Of a stretch of DNA of 64,000 bases, positions 25,266-34,209 are shown in pieces. Every line of letters starts with the position of its first letter. The first letter of the stretch is position 1. The stretch spans positions 1 to 64,000 of the forward strand of contig JAKYXN010000031.1 in NCBI GenBank assembly GCA_022538095.1. Direction: 5' to 3'. Under the pieces are notes generated by a model that worked only from the letters and a program-made list of their open reading frames with translations, was not told the origin of the DNA and did no database searches. The DNA comes from Puniceicoccaceae bacterium K14. GTDB taxonomy: Bacteria > Verrucomicrobiota > Verrucomicrobiia > Opitutales > Opitutaceae. Made by a program: the position numbers and the translations under genes.

Positions 25266-25700
25266 CTATTTTGCTTCTATCAGTCGAGAATCGTTATCCG
25301 TTATCGAGATATTGAGAGACAGAAAAACCGACCATGGAAGCTCCCCCAACTTGCTTGGCCATTCGATCGCGAGGCAGAAAGGGGATACTAGAAAATCTTC
25401 CAGCATCAGTTCATCGAAAATATCAATACTTGGCTCGAGTCGATAGGCGTCCATGTGGACGAGATTCCGATCTCCGGAGTAGGTTTGGTAGATATTATAA
25501 GTCGGGCTGGTGACGATCGCCTCAATATTCCAGGCTTTGGCAAAGCCTTTGACAAAAGTTGTTTTACCGGCACCGAGGTCACCTTCTAGGGTTATGACAG
25601 CGTCATTGGGCAACTCTTTTGCGAGTTCTGTTGCAACGGATTGTAAGTCCGCGTCGGACCTAGCGGTAACTCCCTGAGCGAGTTTATCTAAGATGTTCAT
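25266..25700 (-). CDS. tsaE: tRNA threonylcarbamoyladenosine biosynthesis ATPase TsaE
   Basis: A 144-residue P-loop protein with Walker A GDLGAGKTTFVKGFAKAW at about 40. The family motifs SPTYNIYQTY and HMDAYRLE follow, and CLAIEWPSKLGEL lies near the end. TsaE supports the TsaB-TsaD complex in making t6A at position 37 of ANN-decoding tRNAs. Its start overlaps the thiL end by 17 bp, so the genes are co-transcribed. The window also holds tsaB (38492-39160), and mtaB, which modifies t6A further. Confidence 0.95.
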   Translation of the reverse strand: MNILDKLAQGVTARSDADLQSVATELAKELPNDAVITLEGDLGAGKTTFVKGFAKAWNIEAIVTSPTYNIYQTYSGDRNLVHMDAYRLEPSIDIFDELMLEDFLVSPFCLAIEWPSKLGELPWSVFLSLNISITDNDSRLIEAK

Positions 25701-26661
25701 AACCTGCCAGTTTGACGTTCATGGGATTGTTGATGAGCGAAATGTCAGGGTCTAGTTGATTTTCTTTGGAGACTACAATGCCAATTTTTGTGAGAGGTGT
25801 CTGAAATCTGTTTTTCCACTCAGCTACTATATTCGCTTCATTCTCAGCAGGGATTGAGAATAGTAATTCGTAATCTTCTCCGTCGTTTGCAGCATGATGA
25901 GCGGGTGGATGGCCAGTTTGCTGCGAAAGCGCCTCGGCATCATCGCTAATCGGCAAAGCAGATGCATCAATTTCGATCGCGAAACCAGGGGCTGGAAGGG
26001 AGCTCGCATCCTTGCCGAGTCCATCACTTAGGTCGAGACAGGCGATCCTCGTATTCTGGGAGGAGAGGAATTGGCCTTCTTTTAGTCTCGGGTTAAACGA
26101 ATAATGCTTTCCGTACAAGCTACCGCCTAAGCTTCCGGAAACAAAGACGGGATCGCCGCTAATTGCTGTTCTCCGTAATAACGGTCTGGAGTTCTCGTCA
26201 AGCCAGCCCATTAGAGAAAGGCTGGCTGACAAATGGGAATCGTTATTGTGACTGAGATCGCCCCCTGAGATTTTAATTTGCAGGCTCGTTGCTGATTGGG
26301 CTAAACCGTGGTAAAACCGTTCTAACCAATCGACGCGGACATTTTCTGGAACGGACAGGCTCAAGAGAGCGTAATTAGGAACTCCGCCCATGGCTGCGAT
26401 GTCGCTGGCGTTTCTTTTAACTAGTTTTGCTGCCGCGTTTTCCGGAGAAACCGAGTTATCGAAGTGTTTTCCAAAGATTACCGGATCGACGGTCGCCAAT
26501 TGGCGACCAATTGCAGGAAGCGAAATGAGGGCGCAGTCGTCACCAATGCCTTCAGGGGATGTGGGGGAGCAAGGGCCTAGCCATTCCTGTATAAGCATTA
26601 TCAGTTTTGACTCTCCAATACTACCGACCGTTTCTTCCAGGTTTCCAGAAAAGGGATTCAT
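25684..26661 (-). CDS. thiL: Thiamine-monophosphate kinase
   Basis: A 325-residue AIR-synthase-fold kinase that makes thiamine pyrophosphate from thiamine monophosphate. Typical motifs are GIGDDCALI, LATVDPVIFGKHF, AAKLVKRNASDIAAMGG, ISGGDLSHNND, LDLSDGLGKDASSL and NDGEDYELLFS. It overlaps the upstream CPBP protease gene by an ATGA and the downstream tsaE by 17 bp. Grouping with tsaE probably reflects operon packing rather than function. Confidence 0.95.
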   Translation of the reverse strand: MNPFSGNLEETVGSIGESKLIMLIQEWLGPCSPTSPEGIGDDCALISLPAIGRQLATVDPVIFGKHFDNSVSPENAAAKLVKRNASDIAAMGGVPNYALLSLSVPENVRVDWLERFYHGLAQSATSLQIKISGGDLSHNNDSHLSASLSLMGWLDENSRPLLRRTAISGDPVFVSGSLGGSLYGKHYSFNPRLKEGQFLSSQNTRIACLDLSDGLGKDASSLPAPGFAIEIDASALPISDDAEALSQQTGHPPAHHAANDGEDYELLFSIPAENEANIVAEWKNRFQTPLTKIGIVVSKENQLDPDISLINNPMNVKLAGYEHLR

Positions 26662-27398
26662 TGAGGTAGTGTTTGAGCAAAGCTGATAAAAATCAAATTC
26701 GTTAAATTGAACAAACAGTGAAGTGTAATGCTAGAAAGGATATTCCCCGTTTTTCTATAAACTAGGCACATTGCGGCCCCTAGCACGAACAACGGGCCAA
26801 AACTGTAGGTATTGAAGTGGACTGCGGCAAACGCTATTGAGGAAATTCCGACCGAAGCGTACAAAGGCATTTTGCCGTTGAGGAAACGGAAGATTCCGGC
26901 ACGGAATAGGAGTTCTTCGCCTATGGGCGCAGCGACAACAATCAAGGCATACATCAATCCCATTTCAAGACGAGTACCGCCTTCCATAAGCATTTTGACG
27001 GGATCTTGCGGTTCGTAAGTGATCTGAAGAGCATCAAGGAGCCCCTTCCACAAAGGGGCTACTAGTAAGAGGCAAGCATAGCACAAGAGCATACCAACCG
27101 CTCCATTGGCGATTGCTTCCAACGGCTTGCATGGTCGGCTTGTCTTGGGCGCTTGTTGTAGGTGCGAAAAGGCGAGAAAACCTAAGATTGCTCCAAATTG
27201 GAGACCGTAACCGCTGAGGATAGAAGGGAGTAATTCACTTTCGCCTGAATAAATTTTAAGCGTGATAGACGAGAGTAAGTATATGCTAATAAAGCTGATA
27301 CTCAGGAATAAGACAAAATCGACGCCCTTAATCTTCCATGGACCGAGGCGTTGCGAGGTGAAGGGTGATGTTGTCGAACTAGATTCAGGGGTTAGCAT
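26658..27398 (-). CDS. CPBP-family intramembrane metalloprotease
   Basis: A 246-residue membrane protein with about seven to eight helices. The catalytic motifs of the Abi/CPBP (CAAX-protease-like) family are present: APIGEELLFRAGIFRF (EExxxR) and AFAAVHFNTYSF with FGPLFVLG. Family members cleave membrane-bound substrates, but the substrate here is unknown. It is the first gene of the CPBP-thiL-tsaE operon and diverges from mtaB. The 169-bp gap holds both promoters. Confidence 0.9.
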   Translation of the reverse strand: MLTPESSSTTSPFTSQRLGPWKIKGVDFVLFLSISFISIYLLSSITLKIYSGESELLPSILSGYGLQFGAILGFLAFSHLQQAPKTSRPCKPLEAIANGAVGMLLCYACLLLVAPLWKGLLDALQITYEPQDPVKMLMEGGTRLEMGLMYALIVVAAPIGEELLFRAGIFRFLNGKMPLYASVGISSIAFAAVHFNTYSFGPLFVLGAAMCLVYRKTGNILSSITLHCLFNLTNLIFISFAQTLPQ

Positions 27399-27567
27399 CA
27401 GTAACTAATTATCAAAATGTAAAACGGGAATTCTCGAAGCAGCGAGCTGAAAATGTGGATACCCTGCAATTCTTCTTATAATGTTAAGTTTACGTTTTCT
27501 TCGTGTAATCGATTCCGTTTTTTGCATGACAAATTGAAATGGGGCATTATGCGTCTTTTTCTTTCTC

Positions 27568-28890
27568 ATGGGAGTAGCCTCAAAAAAACGTGCATCACTT
27601 CATACTTTAGGCTGTCGCTTGAATCAATCGGAGACTCTGTTGATTCAGCAAAGCTTAAAGGAGAAAGGCTATGAGATTGTTCCTTTTGGAGAGAAAGCGG
27701 ATTTAGGAATTATCAACACCTGCACTGTCACCAATCTAGCAGATTCGAAATGTAGGCAGACTATTCGTCAATTTATCCGTACCAACCCGGAGGCGTACAC
27801 GGCCGTTGTCGGCTGCTATTCGCAGATGGGGGCCAAGGAAATTTCAGAAATCGGCGGCGTCGATTTGATAATTGGCAATCAACAGAAGATGGATGTGCTC
27901 GACTTCATAGGTCAGGAGAAAAACGAGAGACCATTGATTGTTCGAGAACGCATTAGCAATGAAGATTTTTCGGTTAATTTTGTAGGCGATTCTTTGGTCG
28001 GGCAAAGAGCCAACCTAAAGATTCAGGACGGCTGTAGCTTTATTTGTAGTTTTTGCATCATTCCATTTGCTCGAGGCGCTTCGCGTTCGCGGGATCTGGA
28101 AAACCTTGTTGATGAGGCGAAGGCAAAGGTTAACCAGGGAATTCGCGAGTTGGTCATCACCGGTGTAAATATTGGGACTTATCAAAGTGGTGCAGACGAC
28201 TTGTTGGTGGTGCTGGATCGTTTGAATGGGATTGAAGGGATTGATCGGATTCGAATTAGCAGTATCGAACCTACGACTATCCCGCAGGAGTTATTCGCTT
28301 TCATGAATGATCCGAATCACGCTTTGTTGCCGTTTTTCCATATTCCACTTCAATCTGGCTGCGATAAGATTTTGCGCGAAATGCGACGTCGGTACACAAT
28401 CCAGGAGTACCTAGAATTTTTGCATCTCGCTCATGCAAGTGTTCCTGATCTCTATGTTGGGTCTGATATAATGGTCGGATTTCCGGGGGAAACAGAAGAG
28501 GAATTCCTGGAGACTTGTAACGTATTTTTGGATAACCCGTTTGATTTCTGTCATGTATTTTCTTATTCAGAACGAAAGGGCACTGTAGCGGCCAGGCGAG
28601 ATGATCAGGTCCCAATTGAGGAGAGACAGCGGCGAAGCGCCTACTTGCGTCGGCTTTCATCGAAGAAACGGCACGATTTTTATAGTGAGTACCTAGGGAA
28701 GACGGTTCGCGTACTTTTTGAGAACCCAAAGCCTGATATTTGGCCAGCGTACACGGATAATTATATTCGGGTCATTGTATCCAAGGATCAAGTTGGGGAA
28801 GAGAATCTAGCGAATCGTTGCGGCTTGGTGAGACTGAACCGTTTAGCGGCCGACTTTGTCGAAGGCGAGCTCGTGGAAATGCTCGATTAG
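27568..28890 (+). CDS. mtaB: tRNA (N6-threonylcarbamoyladenosine(37)-C2)-methylthiotransferase MtaB
   Basis: A 440-residue radical-SAM enzyme that adds a methylthio group to t6A37. The N-terminal UPF0004 domain has TLGCRLNQSE, NTCTVTNLADSKCRQ and VVGCYSQMG, the three cluster cysteines. The radical-SAM loop CSFICSFCIIPFARG comes next, with RSRDLENLVDEA. A short C-terminal TRAM-like domain follows (GKTVRVLFENPKP...). TLGCRLNQ rather than MiaB's TFGCQMN marks the MtaB subgroup. The stop lies 4 bp from the convergent SLC13 gene. Confidence 0.94.
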   Translation: MGVASKKRASLHTLGCRLNQSETLLIQQSLKEKGYEIVPFGEKADLGIINTCTVTNLADSKCRQTIRQFIRTNPEAYTAVVGCYSQMGAKEISEIGGVDLIIGNQQKMDVLDFIGQEKNERPLIVRERISNEDFSVNFVGDSLVGQRANLKIQDGCSFICSFCIIPFARGASRSRDLENLVDEAKAKVNQGIRELVITGVNIGTYQSGADDLLVVLDRLNGIEGIDRIRISSIEPTTIPQELFAFMNDPNHALLPFFHIPLQSGCDKILREMRRRYTIQEYLEFLHLAHASVPDLYVGSDIMVGFPGETEEEFLETCNVFLDNPFDFCHVFSYSERKGTVAARRDDQVPIEERQRRSAYLRRLSSKKRHDFYSEYLGKTVRVLFENPKPDIWPAYTDNYIRVIVSKDQVGEENLANRCGLVRLNRLAADFVEGELVEMLD

Positions 28891-28894
28891 CTTA

Positions 28895-30691
28895 CTAGAA
28901 CTCCCAGATCATCGGAATCACGATGATGGCAATTAGAAAGCAGATGATATTGAGAGCAAATCCTGCTTTAAAAAAGTCGAAGAACCGGTAACCACCCGCA
29001 CCGTAAACGTATGTGTTCGTTTGATAGCCGATTGGTGTTGAAAAGCTTGCGGAGGCACCGACTGCGACAGCAAAAAGAAGTGGACGCAAATTGACGCCCA
29101 TCGACTCTGCGATGCCAATTGCCAAGGTTGCCATGAGTACTGCGGCAGCGTTGTTTGAGAGGATCTCAGTCAAAATATTTGTTAGGAGATAAAGGCAGGC
29201 TAACATAACATAGGGACGTATCCCTTCGGATGTTACAGCGGTTACACCGGTTATCATCTGATCTGCTAGCCAGTTAGATGCCCCAGTAACCTCCATGGCT
29301 TTGCCCATTCCGAGCATGCCGAAAATAATGAATAGGATATTCCATTGAACTGCGGCATAGCCTTCTTTGGGGCGGATGCAATTGCTTAGAAAGAGGATGA
29401 CGCAGCCAATAACCGCGGCTACTTCGATTCGTGCGACCCCAGAGGCAGCGGCAGCAATTATTGCAACAATAGTACCCACCACTGTGAGAACTTTAGCGGT
29501 TTTCCGCTTTGTTGGGATCGGCTGTCGATCCATCATTATTATGTCTTCGCTACCCCGAAGATTTTGGATGGCTTCATCTGTTCCGAGCATCAGGAGCGTA
29601 TCGCCAAACTCGAGACGAATCGTTTCCAAATGTTCTCTCAAATTGCGGCCTTTGCGGTGAACAGCGAGGACGACCATACGATAGCGTTGCCTGAAGTTTA
29701 CCTCTTCAAGGCGTCGACCGATTATTTCAGAATTGGGGCCTAGAATACCTTCCACAAGTAAACCTTCATGAGCCGCTATTTGTTCCAAACCGACTTGTTT
29801 CTCGGTATCAAAGTCTAGGCCTTGTAGGTTACGAGCCTTTGCCATTCCTGAAGCTCGACATGCCAGGACGAGCCGGTCACCAGCGAGGAGCTTTAAGGAG
29901 TACATACGCGTTTGGAGAGAGACGCCGGAGCGCACTAGATCAATTACGCGTATACCGCTTAGTTTCGTGATTCCTGATTCTTTTAGTGTTTTGCCAATTG
30001 CTTCGGATTCACTGACAACGAACGCTTCTGCGATGTATTCGCGGCGTTCTGCTTCGCTAAGAATTGATGTGAGTGTTTCACGGTCTGGCAGAACTCTGTT
30101 GCTGAAAAGCAGCATGTAGATGATGCCTGCAACGAAAATCGGGATTCCTACGAAAGCGAATTCGAACATGCCAAATGGGCTTTCTCCGGCATTTTCAGCG
30201 ACGCTGCTAACGATGATATTGGTACTTGTGCCGAGAAGGGTGCAAGTGCCTCCCATGATGGAGGCATAGGATAGAGGAATGAGTACTTTAGACCCGGATA
30301 CGCCAATCTTAGTTGCTAAAGTGAGAACGACCGGCATGAGCACAACAACAACGGGAGTGTTGTTGATAAAGGCCGATACGATGCCCGCGATGAGCATGAT
30401 GACGAATAGGAATTTTTTATACTTTAATTTGGAAAGCCCATTCATTGAGGCCGCAAGCCACTCGATGACACCACATTTATCCAGGGCAGCGCTTATGATA
30501 AACATAGCGGCGACCGTTATGGGAGCAGGGTTTGAGAAGACGGAAAAGGCCTCCTTTGAGCTGAGGATCCCAGTCGCCAATAAGATGGCAAACAGCGTCA
30601 GGGCTGTAAGATCCGGGGATAGCTTTTCCCATACAAAGCTAACCAGAGCTAGTAGTAGTAGGGCGAAGACGAAGGGGATTTCCCAGGACAT
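28895..30691 (-). CDS. SLC13-type (DASS) permease with two TrkA-C domains
   Basis: A 598-residue protein with membrane helices in two blocks. Hallmarks are AAMFIISAALDKCGVIEWLA, FINNTPVVVVLMPVV (the family SNT-like motif), GGTCTLLGTSTNIIVSS and SNNAAAVLMATLAI with ASASFSTPIGYQTNTYVYG. Between the halves lie two RCK_C/TrkA-C domains (VVSESEAIGKTLKE and EGLLVEGILGPNSEIIGRRL). This composition fits anion transporters for sulfate, citrate or dicarboxylates, and the substrate is not resolvable. It converges on mtaB. Confidence 0.92.
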   Translation of the reverse strand: MSWEIPFVFALLLLALVSFVWEKLSPDLTALTLFAILLATGILSSKEAFSVFSNPAPITVAAMFIISAALDKCGVIEWLAASMNGLSKLKYKKFLFVIMLIAGIVSAFINNTPVVVVLMPVVLTLATKIGVSGSKVLIPLSYASIMGGTCTLLGTSTNIIVSSVAENAGESPFGMFEFAFVGIPIFVAGIIYMLLFSNRVLPDRETLTSILSEAERREYIAEAFVVSESEAIGKTLKESGITKLSGIRVIDLVRSGVSLQTRMYSLKLLAGDRLVLACRASGMAKARNLQGLDFDTEKQVGLEQIAAHEGLLVEGILGPNSEIIGRRLEEVNFRQRYRMVVLAVHRKGRNLREHLETIRLEFGDTLLMLGTDEAIQNLRGSEDIIMMDRQPIPTKRKTAKVLTVVGTIVAIIAAAASGVARIEVAAVIGCVILFLSNCIRPKEGYAAVQWNILFIIFGMLGMGKAMEVTGASNWLADQMITGVTAVTSEGIRPYVMLACLYLLTNILTEILSNNAAAVLMATLAIGIAESMGVNLRPLLFAVAVGASASFSTPIGYQTNTYVYGAGGYRFFDFFKAGFALNIICFLIAIIVIPMIWEF

Positions 30692-30749
30692 TTGGTGAAG
30701 TTATGCGAAAAGTAGTTTGTCTATCAATGTATCCAATATTGCTCGAAAA

Positions 30750-31187
30750 TCACGTAGCTTGTGGGGGATACCATTGATAAAGGAACAGGTAGACTAGCAC
30801 GCCGGTGACGGAAACGTACAGCCAAATGGGAAATGTCCATTTTGCCCACGCTTTGTGTTTCTCATAAAAGCCTTTGGTGGCGAGCCAGAAGGTTCGCAAT
30901 ACGAGAGGCACGATCGCCATTGCCAGAATGATGTGGGTAAAGAGCATAATATAGTACACGTACTTTATAGCCCCCTCGCCGTTAAATTCTGTGTGTACGC
31001 CCTGAACTTTGTATTTATGATAGACGTATCCGATTAGGAATATTGCGGAAACCAAAAGGGCTGCCGTCATGGCAATGCGATGAGCAATCTGTCTCCCAGA
31101 TTTGATAAGTACAAATCCGATCAAAATTAGTACAGTTGCGATGCCGTTGAGGACGGCATTGATGGCGGGAATACTGTCTATATCCAT
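30750..31187 (-). CDS. DUF420 membrane protein (CtaM-like, oxidase assembly)
   Basis: A 145-residue protein with four helices: INAVLNGIATVLILIGFVLI, ALLVSAIFLIGYVYHKY, IMLFTHIILAMAIVPLVL and TFPIWLYVSVTGVLVYLFLY. It has conserved HR, H and HK positions around HKYKVQGVHTEF. DUF420 proteins, including Staphylococcus CtaM, are needed for aa3-type oxidase assembly. It lies just downstream of ctaB and ctaA, which suits that role. Confidence 0.88.
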   Translation of the reverse strand: MDIDSIPAINAVLNGIATVLILIGFVLIKSGRQIAHRIAMTAALLVSAIFLIGYVYHKYKVQGVHTEFNGEGAIKYVYYIMLFTHIILAMAIVPLVLRTFWLATKGFYEKHKAWAKWTFPIWLYVSVTGVLVYLFLYQWYPPQAT

Positions 31188-31215
31188 TTGTTTTTAAATG
31201 TGATGCGACTGATGC

Positions 31216-32127
31216 TTAGCTTACGAGCCAACGATCGATGACCAGGGTGAACAACACGGCTGGTAGATAGATAATCGAATTGAAGAAGAGTTTTTTCGCC
31301 ATAATATCGCGCTGATCTTCTTTCATGAATTCGTAGGCTCTCTTCAGAAGCCAAAGTCCGAATATGGTTGCTATCGACCCGTAGAGCCAACCGGAGAAGC
31401 CCATTGCGACTGGAAGCAGACTGACTATGAAAAGGGCGATTGCGTTGATCATGGACCAGCGAGCAACTTTGTTTCCTGTTTTGTCCAAAACAGATAACAT
31501 CGGAAAGCCTGCTTTCTCATAGTCGTGTCGAAAGGACCAAGCGATTGCCATAAAGTGGGGCAATTGCCAAAAAGTTAAAATGCCGAATAAGATCCAGCCA
31601 AGAGCGGAAATTCCATTTTCTGCTGCGGCCCATCCAATAAGCGGCGGAAGCGCTCCACTGATAGCGCCTAATTCAGTCGCCCAGCGTGTCATTTTTTTCA
31701 TTGGAGTATAGATGACCACGTAGCTTAGAATTGTGGCAGCGCCGAGAGCTCCAGTGAGCGTGTTTACTCCTAAGCCAAGCTGTAAAACCCCCACAATGGA
31801 AATAATGATGCCTTGCAGCAAGGCAACATGCGGCGAGACGAGCCCAGCTGGTAGTGGGCGATCTTTGGTTCGCTCCATTATGGAGTCTTCCTTTTTTTCT
31901 AGCCACTGATTGAGCGTAGCCGCACCGGCAGCGCATAATGCTGTACCGATGGAAAAATTGAATAGGATTCCAAAATCTTTGCTTGGAAGTGCTGCCAGGT
32001 AGCCAACAAGGGCGGTGATTACGGAAAGGAGGCTGAGACGAGGTTTGGTGAGCTCGTAGTGACCTGCCCAGGATATTTTGCTGCTGTTATCCGTTTTGGT
32101 CACAATGTTGGTAGATGTAGTAGACAT
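31216..32127 (-). CDS. ctaB: Protoheme IX farnesyltransferase (heme O synthase)
   Basis: A 303-residue UbiA-superfamily enzyme with about nine helices. It attaches a farnesyl group to heme B to form heme O. The N-terminal motif is ELTKPRLSLLSVITALVGYL. The two Asp-rich motifs are in NQWLEKKEDSIMERTKDRPLP and FWQLPHFMAIAWSFRHDYEKA. Length and motifs are standard. It starts 52 bp after the ctaA stop and precedes the DUF420 gene. Confidence 0.95.
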   Translation of the reverse strand: MSTTSTNIVTKTDNSSKISWAGHYELTKPRLSLLSVITALVGYLAALPSKDFGILFNFSIGTALCAAGAATLNQWLEKKEDSIMERTKDRPLPAGLVSPHVALLQGIIISIVGVLQLGLGVNTLTGALGAATILSYVVIYTPMKKMTRWATELGAISGALPPLIGWAAAENGISALGWILFGILTFWQLPHFMAIAWSFRHDYEKAGFPMLSVLDKTGNKVARWSMINAIALFIVSLLPVAMGFSGWLYGSIATIFGLWLLKRAYEFMKEDQRDIMAKKLFFNSIIYLPAVLFTLVIDRWLVS

Positions 32128-32179
32128 GGCATGCGAGCGACTCGTTTGAGGCGATTGATCAATTAGGTTGAAACAATGT

Positions 32180-33238
32180 TCAAGCCTTAGATGCCGAAGA
32201 TTGGGAAAAATCTTCGATCGAGTCGTTTTCGGGGGCTAATTCGGTCGCGGGAATAGTGTTCGGTTGTATGCGGAATTTATAACTGCGATAGGTGATCATC
32301 CAACAAATCGCGAGTGTGAACGCTCCGTTGAGCATGTGGAAGGTTGTAACATGAGGATTGCGCACGGTCCAGATTACTTGGGCGCCTAAGTATCCTTGGA
32401 TAATGAGCGCCGCCGTCAAGAAAACGGCGGATTTTCCGACCGCTTTTCTGTACAATTCGCTTTTCCAGATTTTTATGCAGAAAGCGATGATAGCGATGCT
32501 AACGATTACAGCTCCAACGCGGTGGGCAAAATGTATAGCTACTTCGAAATTAAAAGCAGGCGGAATGATTGCTCCATTCAAGTCGCTATAAGGAAATGTG
32601 GTAATTGCGAGTCCTGCGTAGTTATGACGCATAATGGCACCGATAATTAATTGAGCGACTAAGGTTAAGCAGGCGATTATTCCGAATGTACTAAGGTTTT
32701 TCGAAGGAGCTCGGTCAAAACCAGCGTTGTTTTGAACCCAAGAGCGGCTGTTACTCACAACGAAAGAGACTAGAAGACAGAGGAAAACCTGAGCTAAGGT
32801 AGCGTGGGCGACAGCGAAGGTTTGGGCGTAGAGATTGTGATCTATATCCAGATTGAGTTTGTCGAGCCGAACGCGCAAGCCGCCGAGTAAGCCCTGAACA
32901 ATAACCATTATCACGAGAAAAACGCCCATCCTTTTAACTAGCTTGGAGGTTCTGAATACAAAGGCGCCGACGCAGAGCGAAATTGAAAGGAGGCCCATTA
33001 CCATTCCTAAGAGCCGGTGGCTATGTTCTGCCATCATATCTTCGTTTTCAAGCCACCCATCTGGATTTATTGAACCATTTGAAAGAGGCCAATCAAGGAA
33101 TGCCATGCCAGCCCGGATTGTGGTTGTGAAACCTCCTGCATAAAGAAGTAGAATAATCCATATTAAGGCTGCTAAACTAGACCAAAAAAGGGCTGGCTTA
33201 TATTCTTGTGGCTGATCGCTATTTGGCTGGTTTGGCAT
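32180..33238 (-). CDS. ctaA: Heme A synthase (CtaA/COX15 family)
   Basis: A 352-residue membrane protein with eight helices and conserved histidines in EHSHRLLGMVMGLL, VAHATLAQVFLC, MRHNYAGLAITTFP, HFAHRVGAVIVSIA and TFHMLNGAFTLAI. It oxidises heme O to heme A. I prefer the ATG at 33238 to the GTG at 33250; GAGAG precedes it. With ctaB it implies a heme-A oxidase encoded elsewhere. Divergence from the SCO gene leaves only about 38 bp for two promoters. Confidence 0.94.
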   Translation of the reverse strand: MPNQPNSDQPQEYKPALFWSSLAALIWIILLLYAGGFTTTIRAGMAFLDWPLSNGSINPDGWLENEDMMAEHSHRLLGMVMGLLSISLCVGAFVFRTSKLVKRMGVFLVIMVIVQGLLGGLRVRLDKLNLDIDHNLYAQTFAVAHATLAQVFLCLLVSFVVSNSRSWVQNNAGFDRAPSKNLSTFGIIACLTLVAQLIIGAIMRHNYAGLAITTFPYSDLNGAIIPPAFNFEVAIHFAHRVGAVIVSIAIIAFCIKIWKSELYRKAVGKSAVFLTAALIIQGYLGAQVIWTVRNPHVTTFHMLNGAFTLAICWMITYRSYKFRIQPNTIPATELAPENDSIEDFSQSSASKA

Positions 33239-33276
33239 TGAAACTCTCACGGAATGTGTGTGTAGACTTATGATAG

Positions 33277-34200
33277 ATGACAGGAAGAGCGATAAAAGAA
33301 TTAGAGGCCTTTGTTAGGCTGAACAAACGAGGAATCATCATTTGGATACTTCCGATGCTAGCTTTATGCGGGCTATTGGGATGTAGCCAAAGTTCCGAAA
33401 GTCAAGCAGATGAGAGCGAAGAGGGCTACCCTGTCATTGGTGAGATCGAAGGCATCAAAACTGAGAAAACGGTTCTCACTGTGAAGCATGAGGAAATTCC
33501 TGGATTCATGCCCGCGATGACAATGGATTTTCGCGTTTCGGAGGGTGATCTTGCCAATGCAAAAGTGGGTGAGAAGATTCAAGCGCGAATGATACGCGAT
33601 GATGACGGTGGCTTTCGTCTTATCAAGATCTGGCCGCTTGATAAAAAAGGCATGGATAAGATCGAAAAGGCAAACAAAGCCTTGGAAAAGCAAATGAAGA
33701 AGATGTCTACTGGGCGTTACCTCGGCCCGGAAGATCAGTCACCAGAGATTGTGCTTTACGATCAGTTTGGAGAGATTTTCGCCTCAACCCGCCTCAAAGG
33801 AAAAGCATTTGTATTCAATTTTATCTTCACGCGTTGCAATGATGCTTCGATGTGCCCGCTTTCTACTAGCAAAATGGCGACGCTTCAGAGAATGGCAAAG
33901 GAACAGAACGTGCCTCTAGAGCTCGTTTCCATTACTTTGGATCCTAAGTACGATACACCTGGAGTGTTGCGCGAGTACGCTGATGCCTACGCGATTGACG
34001 GTGAGACGTTTCATTTTTTAACAGGACCTAAGTCTGCCGTTTACTCATTGATTCGCGCTTTAGGTGTGACGGCTTTGCCAAATGAAGACCAAATTTTGCA
34101 CAGCTTAGCGACTACGTTAGTCGGACCAAGTGGAGAAATTTTACTACGTTCTGAAAAGAAAGACTGGGACCCTGTCGCTTTCTTAGAGAAAGCGAAATAG
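33277..34200 (+). CDS. SCO-family copper lipoprotein with N-terminal CusF-like domain
   Basis: A 307-residue protein with a lipoprotein signal (ILPMLALCGLLGC, lipobox LLGC at about residue 36). A CusF/YHS-like copper-binding domain follows (YPVIGEIEGIKTEKTVLTVK, MPAMTMDFRV, two methionines as ligands). The SCO1/SenC thioredoxin-fold domain comes next, with CNDASMC (Cys187 and Cys193, an x5 spacing) and the ligand His at about 275 in HSLATTLV. It likely binds Cu(I) and metallates the CuA site of a cytochrome oxidase. It diverges from ctaA, and the fusion joins a Cu carrier to the assembly factor. Confidence 0.93.
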   Translation: MTGRAIKELEAFVRLNKRGIIIWILPMLALCGLLGCSQSSESQADESEEGYPVIGEIEGIKTEKTVLTVKHEEIPGFMPAMTMDFRVSEGDLANAKVGEKIQARMIRDDDGGFRLIKIWPLDKKGMDKIEKANKALEKQMKKMSTGRYLGPEDQSPEIVLYDQFGEIFASTRLKGKAFVFNFIFTRCNDASMCPLSTSKMATLQRMAKEQNVPLELVSITLDPKYDTPGVLREYADAYAIDGETFHFLTGPKSAVYSLIRALGVTALPNEDQILHSLATTLVGPSGEILLRSEKKDWDPVAFLEKAK

Positions 34201-34209
34201 CGGAATCGG

